This document shows positions 1 to 7,942 of a DNA stretch of 14,217 nucleotides, one piece after another (the first letter of the stretch is position 1; each line of letters opens with the position of its first letter). Location: positions 1-14,217 of the forward strand of contig CANGCZ010000020.1 in assembly GCA_947452325.1 (NCBI GenBank). The letters are read 5' to 3'. The notes under the pieces are model-generated. The model was not told where the DNA came from. It did not search any database and saw nothing but the letters and a program-made list of their open reading frames with translations. Source of the stretch: Comamonadaceae bacterium (GTDB lineage: Bacteria; Pseudomonadota; Gammaproteobacteria; Burkholderiales; Burkholderiaceae_C). A program made the position numbers and the translations under genes.

Positions 1-1474
1 CAGACCAGGGGTCGGACCAGCCATTTTCAGCGGAATTTTCGGCTCGTAACAATGCAGCTATCGCGCTGGCTACCGCCTGCTGCGTTGACACGGTTGGCTG
101 ATCAAACAATACCGCTTTTTCACGTTCAATCAAGCCGGTATCCAGCTGCGCTTGTGCAAAAGAGTCTGTGCGGATCACATGCCGGATAAATGCCACATTG
201 TTTTGCACACCGACAATATGCAATTGCGCCAGTGCCACATCCAATCTGGCCAGCGCTTGCTCGCGGGTTTCTCCATGCACAATCAGCTTGGCGATCATCG
301 AGTCGTAATACGGGCTGATGCTGTCACCTTCTCGCACACCGCTGTCCAACCGCACTGGGGACACCGTGAAATGGCTGGCTGAAGGTGAACCCATGACTTG
401 CAACTTGCCGATGGCTGGCAGGAAATCGTTGTCCGGCGTTTCGGCACAAATCCGCGCTTCAATCGCGTGCCCATGTACGGTCACTTGCGCTTGGGTCAAT
501 GGCAAGGGCTCGCCGCTGGCGATACGCAACTGCCATTCCACCAGATCCAGACCGGTGACGGCTTCTGTGACCGGGTGCTCGACCTGCAAGCGGGTGTTCA
601 TTTCCATGAAGAAAAAATCCATGCCGCGCTCTGACTGCTCGACGATGAATTCCACCGTACCTGCGCCCACATAGTTCACTGCCTTGGCAGCCGCGACGGC
701 TGCAGCACCCATGCGCTCGCGCATGTCCTGCGTCAAACCCGGCGCGGGAGATTCTTCCAATACCTTTTGGTGCCTGCGTTGCACTGAACAATCACGCTCA
801 TGCAAATGGATCAGGTTGCCGTGGCTGTCGCCGAACACTTGTATTTCAATGTGGCGCGGGCGTTGCACGTATTTTTCAATCAATACCGCGTCATCACCGA
901 AACTGTTTTTCGCTTCGCGCTGACATGAAGCCAAGGCCTCGGCAAAATCACTTTCCTTGTGCACGATGCGCATGCCTTTGCCGCCGCCGCCCGCACTGGC
1001 TTTGATCAACACCGGAAAACCCATGCGTATTGCTTCACTCGCCAACAATGCAGGGGATTGATCAGCCCCGTGGTAGCCGGGCACCAAGGGGACACTGGCT
1101 TTTTCCATCAATTGTTTGGAGGCCGCTTTGAGCCCCATGGCTTCAATGGCAGCCACACCGGGACCGATGAATACCAAACCTGCTTTGGCACATGCATTGG
1201 CAAAATCTGCGTTTTCACTCAAAAAACCATAACCGGGATGCACCGCTTGCGCACCGGTTTGCAATGCCGCATCCAGTATGCGCTGCCATTGCAAATAACT
1301 GTCTTGCACCGCGGACCCGCCTATGTGCACGGCTTCGTCGCAAGCTTGCACATGGGCAGACTGCGCATCAGCGTCGGAATACACGGCAACAGTGCGCACA
1401 CCCATGCGCTTAGCAGTGGCGGCGACGCGGCAAGCGATCTCGCCCCGGTTGGCAATCAGTATTTTGTGGAACAT
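1..1474 (-). CDS. liuD: 3-methylcrotonyl-CoA carboxylase biotin carboxylase (alpha) subunit, C-terminus cut by window edge
   Basis: This is the ATP-dependent biotin carboxylase half of methylcrotonyl-CoA carboxylase (LiuD/MccA), acting in cytosolic leucine breakdown. Translation of the minus strand from ATG at 1474 begins MFHKILIANRGEIACR, the standard biotin carboxylase opening, and stays open for 491 codons to the edge. Visible motifs are YGFLSENADF (about residues 82-91), the glycine-rich ATP loop GGGGKG (162-167) and the catalytic signature EMNTRLQVEH (291-300). The BC C-terminal domain begins, but the biotinyl carrier domain with its lysine would lie beyond position 1, since family members are roughly 650-700 residues. 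The start lies 4 bases after the dehydrogenase stop and has no strong ribosome site, so translational coupling is likely. By domain alone it could be a propionyl- or acetyl-CoA carboxylase subunit; the beta-subunit gene in the same operon makes the methylcrotonyl assignment. Confidence 0.9.
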   Translation of the reverse strand, partial: MFHKILIANRGEIACRVAATAKRMGVRTVAVYSDADAQSAHVQACDEAVHIGGSAVQDSYLQWQRILDAALQTGAQAVHPGYGFLSENADFANACAKAGLVFIGPGVAAIEAMGLKAASKQLMEKASVPLVPGYHGADQSPALLASEAIRMGFPVLIKASAGGGGKGMRIVHKESDFAEALASCQREAKNSFGDDAVLIEKYVQRPRHIEIQVFGDSHGNLIHLHERDCSVQRRHQKVLEESPAPGLTQDMRERMGAAAVAAAKAVNYVGAGTVEFIVEQSERGMDFFFMEMNTRLQVEHPVTEAVTGLDLVEWQLRIASGEPLPLTQAQVTVHGHAIEARICAETPDNDFLPAIGKLQVMGSPSASHFTVSPVRLDSGVREGDSISPYYDSMIAKLIVHGETREQALARLDVALAQLHIVGVQNNVAFIRHVIRTDSFAQAQLDTGLIEREKAVLFDQPTVSTQQAVASAIAALLRAENSAENGWSDPWS

Positions 1475-1478
1475 GGCA

Positions 1479-2612
1479 TCAGTAGCGCTTGGCCACTTCT
1501 TCAAGCATCACTTCGGTGGCACCGCCGCCGATGGCCAGCACCCGCGCATCTCGCCAGAGGCGCTCGATAGGTGCTTCACGCATATAGCCCATGCCGCCCC
1601 AGAATTGCAAACAACCGCCAACCACTTCATTCACCAAATCGCCGGTCAAAGCTTTGAGCATGGACACTTCCTGCACGATGTCATGGTCTTGCGTGACCGA
1701 CCAGGCGCAGTGGTACATGAACTGGCGCGCCGAGCGGGTTTTGGCATCCAACATGGCGATGCGCTGACGGATGTGTTGCATCTCCCACAAGCTTTTGCCG
1801 AAGGCCTGGCGCTGACGTACATAGTCCAGCGTGAGTTCAATCGCGCGCTGGCAATGACCAATGGCCATGGCTGCCAGTGCAATGCGTTCGGTTTGCAAAT
1901 TTTTCATCAACGCGTAAAAGCCTTTGTCTTGCTCGCCCAGCAAAGCTTCAGGACCGAGTCGCACGTTGTCCAACACCAGTTCTGCGGTGTCAGAACACAA
2001 CCAGCCGGTTTTGTCCAATGAACGTCCCACACTGAAACCCGGCGTGCCTTTTTCCACGATGAACATGGACATTTGGTGTTTGCCGACACCGGTCTTGGCT
2101 GCGACGAAATAGACGTTCGCATGCACGCCGTTGGTGATGAACAGTTTGGTGCCGTTGAGCACCCAGCCGTCGCCCTCGCGTTTGGCGGTGCTGCGCATGC
2201 CGGACAAGTCCGAGCCTGCGCCGGGCTCGGTCATGGCGACCGCGCTGATGGTTTCGCCGGTGATGATGCGCGGCATGTACTTGGCTTTTTGCGCTGCCGT
2301 GCCTGCATGGTGCAGATGCGGACTGGCCATATCGGTATGCACCAGCACGCTGACAATGAAACCGGCATAAGTGGATTGCGACAATGCTTCGGCAAATACC
2401 AGATTGGTCAATGCATCGGCTTCGGCACCGCCGTATTCGCTCTCATACATCAAACCGAAAAATCCAGCCTCGCCCATTTTGCGCAAGACTTCACGCGGCA
2501 CCTTGCCTGCTTTTTCCCATTCCAAACCATAGGGCTCAACTTCGCGTTCTAAAAAACGCGCCATCTGGTCGCGCAGTGTTTGGTGTTCGGGTAAATGGTA
2601 GATATGGTTCAT
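1479..2612 (-). CDS. Acyl-CoA dehydrogenase (isovaleryl-CoA/long-chain/citronellyl-like FAD enzyme)
   Basis: FAD flavoprotein oxidising an acyl-CoA to the 2-enoyl-CoA, probably isovaleryl-CoA given the operon. Numbering from the preferred ATG at 2612 (377 aa): AMTEPGAGSD at 126-135 is the acyl-CoA dehydrogenase signature, the helix with TERIALA carries Glu242, and IGGGATEVM (361-369) ends the FAD/substrate region. At the site of the MCAD catalytic glutamate (Glu376) there is glycine (Gly363). Glu242 in the alternative helix-G position matches the base used by isovaleryl-CoA and long-chain enzymes. The sequence is not close to typical LiuA as I remember it and looks more like LCAD/AtuD-type enzymes, so the substrate is uncertain. 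A GTG start at 2633, overlapping the carboxyltransferase stop by 4 bases, would add seven residues. I prefer 2612 because GAG lies about 10 bases upstream and there is no ribosome site before the GTG. Confidence 0.88.
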   Translation of the reverse strand: MNHIYHLPEHQTLRDQMARFLEREVEPYGLEWEKAGKVPREVLRKMGEAGFFGLMYESEYGGAEADALTNLVFAEALSQSTYAGFIVSVLVHTDMASPHLHHAGTAAQKAKYMPRIITGETISAVAMTEPGAGSDLSGMRSTAKREGDGWVLNGTKLFITNGVHANVYFVAAKTGVGKHQMSMFIVEKGTPGFSVGRSLDKTGWLCSDTAELVLDNVRLGPEALLGEQDKGFYALMKNLQTERIALAAMAIGHCQRAIELTLDYVRQRQAFGKSLWEMQHIRQRIAMLDAKTRSARQFMYHCAWSVTQDHDIVQEVSMLKALTGDLVNEVVGGCLQFWGGMGYMREAPIERLWRDARVLAIGGGATEVMLEEVAKRY

Positions 2613-2629
2613 GGTGGTTGTCTCAAAAA

Positions 2630-4237
2630 TCACATGCGGAAAACACCGAAACGGGTGTCGGGGATAGGGGCATTCAATGATGCGGACAAAGCCAGGGCCA
2701 GCACCTGGCGCGTGTCTGCCGGGTCAATCACACCGTCGTCCCACAAGCGGGCGCTGGCGTAATAAGGATGGGATTGGTGGGCAAATTGATCGAGTAGAGG
2801 TTGTTTGAATTTGGCTTCTTCGTCAGCACTCCAACTGCCGCCCTTGGCTTCAATGCCGTCTCGCTTGACGGTTGCCAACACGCTGGCCGCCTGCTCTCCG
2901 CCCATGACGCAAATACGCGCGTTCGGCCACATCCACAAAAAACGCGGGTTGAATGCGCGGCCGCACATGCCGTAATTACCTGCGCCGTAACTGCCGCCGA
3001 TGATGAGGGTGAATTTAGGCACTTGCGCGGCGGCCACAGCGGTGACCATCTTGGCACCGTGTCTGGCAATGCCTTCGTTTTCGTATTTACGACCGACCAT
3101 GAAACCGGTGATGTTTTGCAAAAACACGAGCGGGATTTTTCGCTGGCAGCACAATTCAATAAAGTGCGCGCCCTTTTGCGCCGATTCGGAAAACAACACG
3201 CCGTTGTTGGCCACGATGCCGACCGGCATACCTTCGATGTGTGCGAAACCACACACCAAGGTGCTGCCAAAGCGGGCTTTGAACTCGTGAAATTCAGAGC
3301 CGTCAACCACCCGCGCAATGATGTCGCGCACGTCATAAGGCTTGCGCGTGTCCACAGGTATCACGCCGTAAATCTCTTGCGGGTCGTACAAAGGTCCACG
3401 TGCCGGAATAACCGCCGTGTCAAATGTTTTGCGATGGTTCAAGCGCGACACGGCTTGACGCGCTAACGCCAGTGCATGTGCGTCGTTGTCTGCCAAGTGA
3501 TCAGCCACGCCGGACAAACGCGTGTGCACATCGCCGCCGCCTAAGTCTTCGGCGCTGACGATCTCACCAATCGCGGCTTTGACCAAGGGCGGGCCGCCTA
3601 AAAAGATGGTGCCCTGGTTTTTAACGATGATGGTTTCATCGCTCATTGCAGGTACGTACGCACCGCCCGCTGTGCAACTGCCCATGACGACTGCGATTTG
3701 CGCAATGCCTTGCGCGCTCATATTGGCCTGGTTGTAAAAAATGCGGCCGAAATGTTCTTTGTCAGGAAACACGTCGTCCTGGTTTGGCAAGTTCGCACCA
3801 CCTGAATCCACCAGATAAATACACGGTAAATGGTTTTGCTGCGCGATCTCTTGCGCACGCAAATGTTTTTTCACCGTCATCGGGTAATAGGTGCCGCCTT
3901 TAACCGTGGCATCGTTGCAGACGATCACGCAATCAACGCCGCTTACGCGGCCTATGCCAGCGATCACGCCAGCCCCTGGCGCATCCCCGTTGTACATGCC
4001 GTGCGCAGCCAAGGGACTGAACTCTAAAAACGGGGTGCCGGGATCAAGCAGCATGGCCACGCGTTCGCGCGGCGGCAACTTGCCGCGCGCCACGTGTTTG
4101 GCACGCGCGGCCTCACCGCCGCCTTGTGCGCTCAGCGCCATTTGCACGCGCAGGTCTTCGACCGCAGCCTGCATGGCCTGTGCATTGGCAATGAACGCCG
4201 CCGAGCGTGTCGACAAGGAAGAAGTGAGAACACTCAT
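2630..4237 (-). CDS. liuB: 3-methylcrotonyl-CoA carboxylase carboxyltransferase (beta) subunit
   Basis: Transfers the carboxyl group from carboxybiotin to 3-methylcrotonyl-CoA, giving 3-methylglutaconyl-CoA in leucine catabolism (LiuB/MccB). The 535-residue length is the family norm. The N- and C-terminal crotonase-like carboxyltransferase halves are both present. Oxyanion and CoA-binding motifs are visible: GSCTAGGAYVPAMSDE (186-201), NITGFMVGRKYENEGIA (375-391) and GGSYGAGNYGMCGRAF (414-429). MWPNARICVMGGEQAA (436-451) and the terminal RFGVFRM are what I remember of methylcrotonyl rather than propionyl enzymes. Geranyl-CoA carboxylase (AtuC) is a close paralogue that cannot be fully excluded without alignment. 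ATG at 4237 follows the thiolase stop by 12 bases with only a weak upstream GAG. The stop overlaps a possible GTG start of the dehydrogenase. Confidence 0.93.
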   Translation of the reverse strand: MSVLTSSLSTRSAAFIANAQAMQAAVEDLRVQMALSAQGGGEAARAKHVARGKLPPRERVAMLLDPGTPFLEFSPLAAHGMYNGDAPGAGVIAGIGRVSGVDCVIVCNDATVKGGTYYPMTVKKHLRAQEIAQQNHLPCIYLVDSGGANLPNQDDVFPDKEHFGRIFYNQANMSAQGIAQIAVVMGSCTAGGAYVPAMSDETIIVKNQGTIFLGGPPLVKAAIGEIVSAEDLGGGDVHTRLSGVADHLADNDAHALALARQAVSRLNHRKTFDTAVIPARGPLYDPQEIYGVIPVDTRKPYDVRDIIARVVDGSEFHEFKARFGSTLVCGFAHIEGMPVGIVANNGVLFSESAQKGAHFIELCCQRKIPLVFLQNITGFMVGRKYENEGIARHGAKMVTAVAAAQVPKFTLIIGGSYGAGNYGMCGRAFNPRFLWMWPNARICVMGGEQAASVLATVKRDGIEAKGGSWSADEEAKFKQPLLDQFAHQSHPYYASARLWDDGVIDPADTRQVLALALSASLNAPIPDTRFGVFRM

Positions 4238-4249
4238 GCGATATCAGTC

Positions 4250-5431
4250 TCAGATCAATTCAAGCGCCATGGCCGTGCCTTCGCCGCCGCCGATACACAA
4301 AGTCGCCAGGCCTTTTTTCAAGCCACGCGCCTGCAATGCATGCAATAAAGTGACGATGATGCGCGCGCCTGATGCGCCAATCGGGTGACCCAAAGCGCAG
4401 GCGCCGCCATTGACATTGACAATGTCGTGCGGCACTTTGAGTTCGTGCATCAGTGCCATGGGCACCACGGCAAACGCTTCGTTGACTTCCCACAATTGCA
4501 CATCGCTGACTTTCCAGCCTGCTTTGGCCAGCGCTTGCTGCGTTGCACCAACTGGGGCAGTGGTGAACCATTCAGGTTCTTGCGCGAATGTGGCGTGGCT
4601 GACCACGCGAGCCAATGGCGTGCAGCCCATTTTTTTGGCAGTGCTCTCACGCATCATCACCAGCGCAGCCGCACCGTCATTGATGGATGAACTGGATGCA
4701 GCGGTGATGGTGCCGTCTTTTTTGAACGCTGGCTTCAAGCTGGTGACTTTGTCCAGCTTGACTTTGCCAGGACCTTCATCCACGGTCACCACGCGCTCGC
4801 CGCTGCGATCTTTCACTGTGACAGCTGCGATTTCTTTGCTGAACGCACCATTGGCTGTGGCGTCTTTGGCGCGTTGCACACTGCTCATGGCGAAATGGTC
4901 TTGCGCTTCGCGGGTGAACTTGTACTTGGCCGCACAGTCTTCGCCAAATGTGCCCATGGAACGACCGGCTTCGTAAGCATCCTCCAAACCGTCCAACATC
5001 ATGTGGTCATAAATTTTGTCGTGGCCCATGCGGTAACCGCCGCGGCCTTTCAACATCAAATACGGTGCATTCGTCATGCTTTCCATGCCGCCTGCCACCA
5101 TCACATCTTGGGAACCGGCACTCAGAATGTCGTGCGCAAACATGGCGGCACGCATGCCGGAGCCGCACATTTTGGACAAAGTGACGGCGCCTGCGCTTTT
5201 GGGCAAACCACCTTTGAACGCCGCTTGACGCGCCGGGGCCTGGCCTTGTCCGGCCATCAAGCAATTGCCAAACAACACCTCGGTCACTGCATCGGGTGAA
5301 ATGCCTGCACGCGCCACGGCAGCTGCAATCGCAACACCGCCTAAATCATGGGCGGACAAGGGTGAAAAATCGCCTTGGAAACTGCCCATAGGTGTACGCG
5401 CAGCACTGACAATGACAACGGGATCTGACAT
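4250..5431 (-). CDS. Acetyl-CoA acetyltransferase (thiolase)
   Basis: Thiolase II that reversibly cleaves acetoacetyl-CoA to two acetyl-CoA. In this operon it fits the last step for acetoacetate released from leucine. It has 393 residues, the usual size. Catalytic residues are visible: nucleophilic Cys89 in LSKMCGSGMRAA, the NEAF motif at 317-320, His349 in GGACALGHPIGASG, and Cys379 in CIGGGEGTA. The loop TAASSSSINDGAAA (243-256) corresponds to the family's substrate-side loop and is serine-rich. Start ATG 5431 is supported by the strongest ribosome site in the operon, GAAGGAG with a 6-base spacer. It lies 21 bases after the aceK stop. The sequence does not separate a degradative thiolase from a PhaA-type biosynthetic one; the carboxylase neighbours favour degradation. 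Confidence 0.93.
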   Translation of the reverse strand: MSDPVVIVSAARTPMGSFQGDFSPLSAHDLGGVAIAAAVARAGISPDAVTEVLFGNCLMAGQGQAPARQAAFKGGLPKSAGAVTLSKMCGSGMRAAMFAHDILSAGSQDVMVAGGMESMTNAPYLMLKGRGGYRMGHDKIYDHMMLDGLEDAYEAGRSMGTFGEDCAAKYKFTREAQDHFAMSSVQRAKDATANGAFSKEIAAVTVKDRSGERVVTVDEGPGKVKLDKVTSLKPAFKKDGTITAASSSSINDGAAALVMMRESTAKKMGCTPLARVVSHATFAQEPEWFTTAPVGATQQALAKAGWKVSDVQLWEVNEAFAVVPMALMHELKVPHDIVNVNGGACALGHPIGASGARIIVTLLHALQARGLKKGLATLCIGGGEGTAMALELI

Positions 5432-5437
5432 GACTTA

Positions 5438-5444
5438 CTCCTTC
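5438..5444 (-). promoter_or_regulatory. Strong ribosome binding site of the thiolase gene
   Basis: Read on the minus strand, GAAGGAG stands 6 bases before the thiolase ATG at 5431, just after the aceK stop codon and a run of eight T. It is the only near-consensus Shine-Dalgarno I see in the seven-gene operon. Independent and efficient initiation of the catabolic genes after aceK is a reasonable inference. Confidence 0.8.
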
Positions 5445-5452
5445 AAAAAAAA

Positions 5453-7270
5453 TCACACAACCTGGTTCAAAGCGGCGCGTTGGACCACAAATCGTTTGTC
5501 CGCTTCATAGGGAAATACATCGTGCACATGGCCTTGACTGATTTTTTCCTTGTGGCCCTGCCAGAAACTGGCGTCCAGCAAATCAGCATGGTGTTTCATG
5601 AAAACCTCACGCACCGCCGGGTTACCCAGCAGGAAAGGCCCGAAAGTTTCGGGAAACACATCACGAGGGCCGACGTGGTACCAAATTTCCCCTGACATTT
5701 CGTCTTCTTCATTGCGCGGCGCAGGCACTCTTCGGAAATTGCAATCAGTGATGTATTCAATTTCGTCATAGTCGTAAAACACCACCTTGCCATGGCGCGT
5801 GATGCCGAAGTTTTTCCACAACATATCACCCGGGAAAATATTGGCAGCCACGAGATCTTTGATGGCATTACCATATTCAATGACAGCTCGTTCCATTTGC
5901 GCCCGGGCGCGCGGCTCGTCTAGCCCTGTGTCAAACGACTCCTGCAAATAAATATTCAAAGGAATCATGCGGCGCTCGATGTAGGCGTGCTTGAGCACCA
6001 CTTCCTGTCTGCCGTTGTCGGCTCGGGTGTTGATTTCGATCTGGCTAGGGGCGAATTTTTGAATTTCTTCGATCAACTCGTCTTCAAAGCGCTCGCGCGG
6101 AAAGGCGACATTGCTGTACTCCAAAGTGTCGGCCATGCGGCCCACACGGTCGTGTTGTTTGACCAGCAAATACTTGCCCTGAATCTGTTCGCGTGTCGTG
6201 TCTTTTTGCGGAGGGTAAAAATCTTTGATCACCTTGAAGACGAATGGAAAAGATGGCTGATCAAACACCAGCATGACCATGCCTTTGATACCCGGCGCGA
6301 TACGGAATTTATCAGTGCTGTGGCGTTGGTGGTAAAGCAGATCACGGTAAAACAAAGTTTTGCCTTGTTTGGCCAGGCCAAGCGCGTTGTAAATTTCTGC
6401 ACGTGGTTTGCGCGGCATCAGGCTTCGCAAAAACTGCACATACGCCGAGGGTATGTTCATGTCGACCAGAAAATAAGCGCGCGCAAAACTGAACAGCATC
6501 AAAAAATCGTCTTCGCCAAACAATGCGGCATCGATCACCAACTGGCCTTTGCTGTTGTGCAAGATGGGCAGGGCAAACGGGATTTCAACAAAACCATTGA
6601 TGACCTTGCCCACGATGTACGCGGCTTTGTTTCGGTAAAAAAGGCTGTTGAGTACCTGTATCTGAAAATTGGCGCGCAGCTTGGTCTGGTCCAGCCGCTC
6701 ACGCACATTGCGCAAAATATCTTGCGCGTCACGTTGTAAATCTGCAAACGGGCAAGCCAGATTGAAATGCCTGACCAACTGCACAATGGTTTCAGCCAGA
6801 TTGTCCAGCCCGGGATACCAGGCCTGGTAGGTTGGCAGGGCATGCGGGTCGTCGCTTTCTATGTATTCGGTGCTGACGGCAGGACGCACAAAAATAAATT
6901 CATTTTGAAAATAACTGCGGTCCAGGATTTTGGTGGTCACGGAGTTAAAAAATGTCTCGGCCAACTCCGGCTGGAAATGGTCAACCAGCAAACCTATGTA
7001 ATGCAATTTGACCTGTTGCCAAATGTCAGGCGGTTGCAAAGCCGCTTCAAATTCTGTTTCCAGCCGGGCAGAACATTCTTTGACGCGCAAATCGTAAAAC
7101 TCTATGCGTTCGCGCTGAGCACGCTGCTGCCCATGCCAATCCTGGTTTTCAAAACGCTGTTTGGCTTTGGCCGACTCCTGGCGAAACAACTGGTAATGCC
7201 GGTTGAATCCATCCATCATGGCCTGCGCAATGCCATAGGCCAAGGTGGAATCGAGTCGTTGGGGAAACAT
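5453..7270 (-). CDS. aceK: Isocitrate dehydrogenase kinase/phosphatase AceK
   Basis: Bifunctional cytosolic enzyme that phosphorylates and dephosphorylates isocitrate dehydrogenase, setting the split of isocitrate between the TCA cycle and the glyoxylate shunt. The 605-residue product has the full architecture. An all-helical regulatory N-terminal half carries GQLVIDAALFGEDDFLMLFS (242-261). A kinase-like half carries the nucleotide loop APGIKGMVMLVF (325-336), the probable ATP lysine Lys346 in FVFKVIKD, HDRVGRMADT with Asp381 (equivalent to the E. coli phosphatase Asp371 by offset), GDMLWKNFG with Asp482 and Asn487, and FYDYDE with Asp500. The E. coli protein is somewhat shorter, at 578 residues as I recall. 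ATG 7270 lies 12 bases after the carbonic anhydrase stop. The preceding bases TATCTCCT give no Shine-Dalgarno, so coupling to the gene before is likely. No aceA, aceB or icd is in the window, unlike the enterobacterial aceBAK arrangement. Confidence 0.97.
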   Translation of the reverse strand: MFPQRLDSTLAYGIAQAMMDGFNRHYQLFRQESAKAKQRFENQDWHGQQRAQRERIEFYDLRVKECSARLETEFEAALQPPDIWQQVKLHYIGLLVDHFQPELAETFFNSVTTKILDRSYFQNEFIFVRPAVSTEYIESDDPHALPTYQAWYPGLDNLAETIVQLVRHFNLACPFADLQRDAQDILRNVRERLDQTKLRANFQIQVLNSLFYRNKAAYIVGKVINGFVEIPFALPILHNSKGQLVIDAALFGEDDFLMLFSFARAYFLVDMNIPSAYVQFLRSLMPRKPRAEIYNALGLAKQGKTLFYRDLLYHQRHSTDKFRIAPGIKGMVMLVFDQPSFPFVFKVIKDFYPPQKDTTREQIQGKYLLVKQHDRVGRMADTLEYSNVAFPRERFEDELIEEIQKFAPSQIEINTRADNGRQEVVLKHAYIERRMIPLNIYLQESFDTGLDEPRARAQMERAVIEYGNAIKDLVAANIFPGDMLWKNFGITRHGKVVFYDYDEIEYITDCNFRRVPAPRNEEDEMSGEIWYHVGPRDVFPETFGPFLLGNPAVREVFMKHHADLLDASFWQGHKEKISQGHVHDVFPYEADKRFVVQRAALNQVV

Positions 7271-7282
7271 AGGAGATACCGC

Positions 7283-7939
7283 TTAAGCCATGGCGCGCGG
7301 ATAGCGCTTGAAACCATTGCGAAACACTTCCACCACTTCGTCTGAATGGCTCATGGTGACCTGCAAATCCTTGACCAATCCGTCTGTCAATCCGTAAACC
7401 CAGCCGTGTACGCTGATTTTCTGGTCGCGTGCCCAAGCGTCTTGAATGACATTGGACAAAGCCACGTTGCCGACTTGTTCAATCACATTCATTTCGCACA
7501 ACACCGCCTCCATTTCAGCTTGCGGCAAATGGTTAAGGCGTTGACGGTGTCTTAAATGCACGTCCTGTACATGGCGCAACCAGTTGTCCGCCAATCCGAT
7601 ACGCAAACCGCGCGCCGCAGCCAACACGCCGCCGCAGCCGTAATGCCCGACCACCATGATGTGCTCGACGCGCAAATGCTCTACGGCAAATTGAATCACC
7701 GACAAAGCATTCAAATCCGAGTGCACCACCAGATTCGCCACATTGCGGTGCACAAACACCTCCCCCGGATCGAGTCCGATGATTTCATTGGCAGGCACCC
7801 GGCTGTCTGAGCAGCCTATCCACAGGTATTTAGGAGATTGCTGTTTGGCCAGCTTTTCAAAAAACCCGGGACGCTCCAAGCTCATGCGCTGTGCCCAAGC
7901 CCGGTTGTTATCAAACAAATCATGCAAGTTTTGCGTCAT
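7283..7939 (-). CDS. can: Beta-class carbonic anhydrase
   Basis: Zinc enzyme interconverting CO2 and bicarbonate in the cytosol. It has 218 residues, the size of E. coli Can. Zinc ligands and the catalytic dyad are in place: Cys43, Asp45 and Arg47 in IGCSDSRVPA, and His99 and Cys102 in VVGHYGCGG. The motif GLDPGEVFVHRNVANLV (55-71) is also typical of the beta class. Start ATG 7939 is 3 bases after the regulator stop, and GAGG sits 8 bases upstream inside the regulator's last codons. Its position between a LiuR-type regulator and a set of genes including a bicarbonate-consuming carboxylase suggests it supplies that enzyme. It could equally be the cell's general housekeeping carbonic anhydrase that simply shares the transcript. 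Confidence 0.96.
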   Translation of the reverse strand: MTQNLHDLFDNNRAWAQRMSLERPGFFEKLAKQQSPKYLWIGCSDSRVPANEIIGLDPGEVFVHRNVANLVVHSDLNALSVIQFAVEHLRVEHIMVVGHYGCGGVLAAARGLRIGLADNWLRHVQDVHLRHRQRLNHLPQAEMEAVLCEMNVIEQVGNVALSNVIQDAWARDQKISVHGWVYGLTDGLVKDLQVTMSHSDEVVEVFRNGFKRYPRAMA

Positions 7940-7942
7940 GGA

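Noticed and set aside
1323..2021. 232-codon plus-strand open frame across the dehydrogenase and alpha-subunit genes
   Set aside because: It spans the junction of two clearly real minus-strand genes, is histidine-, alanine- and glutamine-rich, and has no recognisable motif.
2613..2633. GTG start at 2633 for the acyl-CoA dehydrogenase
   Set aside because: It would give a 4-base overlap with the gene before, but it has no ribosome site. The in-frame ATG at 2612 has GAG about 10 bases upstream. It is kept as an alternative rather than excluded.
2801..3466. 221-codon plus-strand open frame antisense to the carboxyltransferase gene
   Set aside because: It mirrors conserved carboxyltransferase motifs on the other strand and has no initiation signal or family resemblance.
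5438..5460. Eight-T run after the aceK stop as a rho-independent terminator
   Set aside because: The only nearby inverted repeat is AACC-A-GGTT, whose one-base loop cannot form a hairpin, and there is no GC-rich stem. The run is followed at once by the thiolase ribosome site.
5987..6739. 250-codon plus-strand open frame antisense to aceK
   Set aside because: aceK is fully conserved along its whole length on the other strand. The antisense translation shows no domain, and it has no ribosome site or promoter, so it is a codon-bias shadow.
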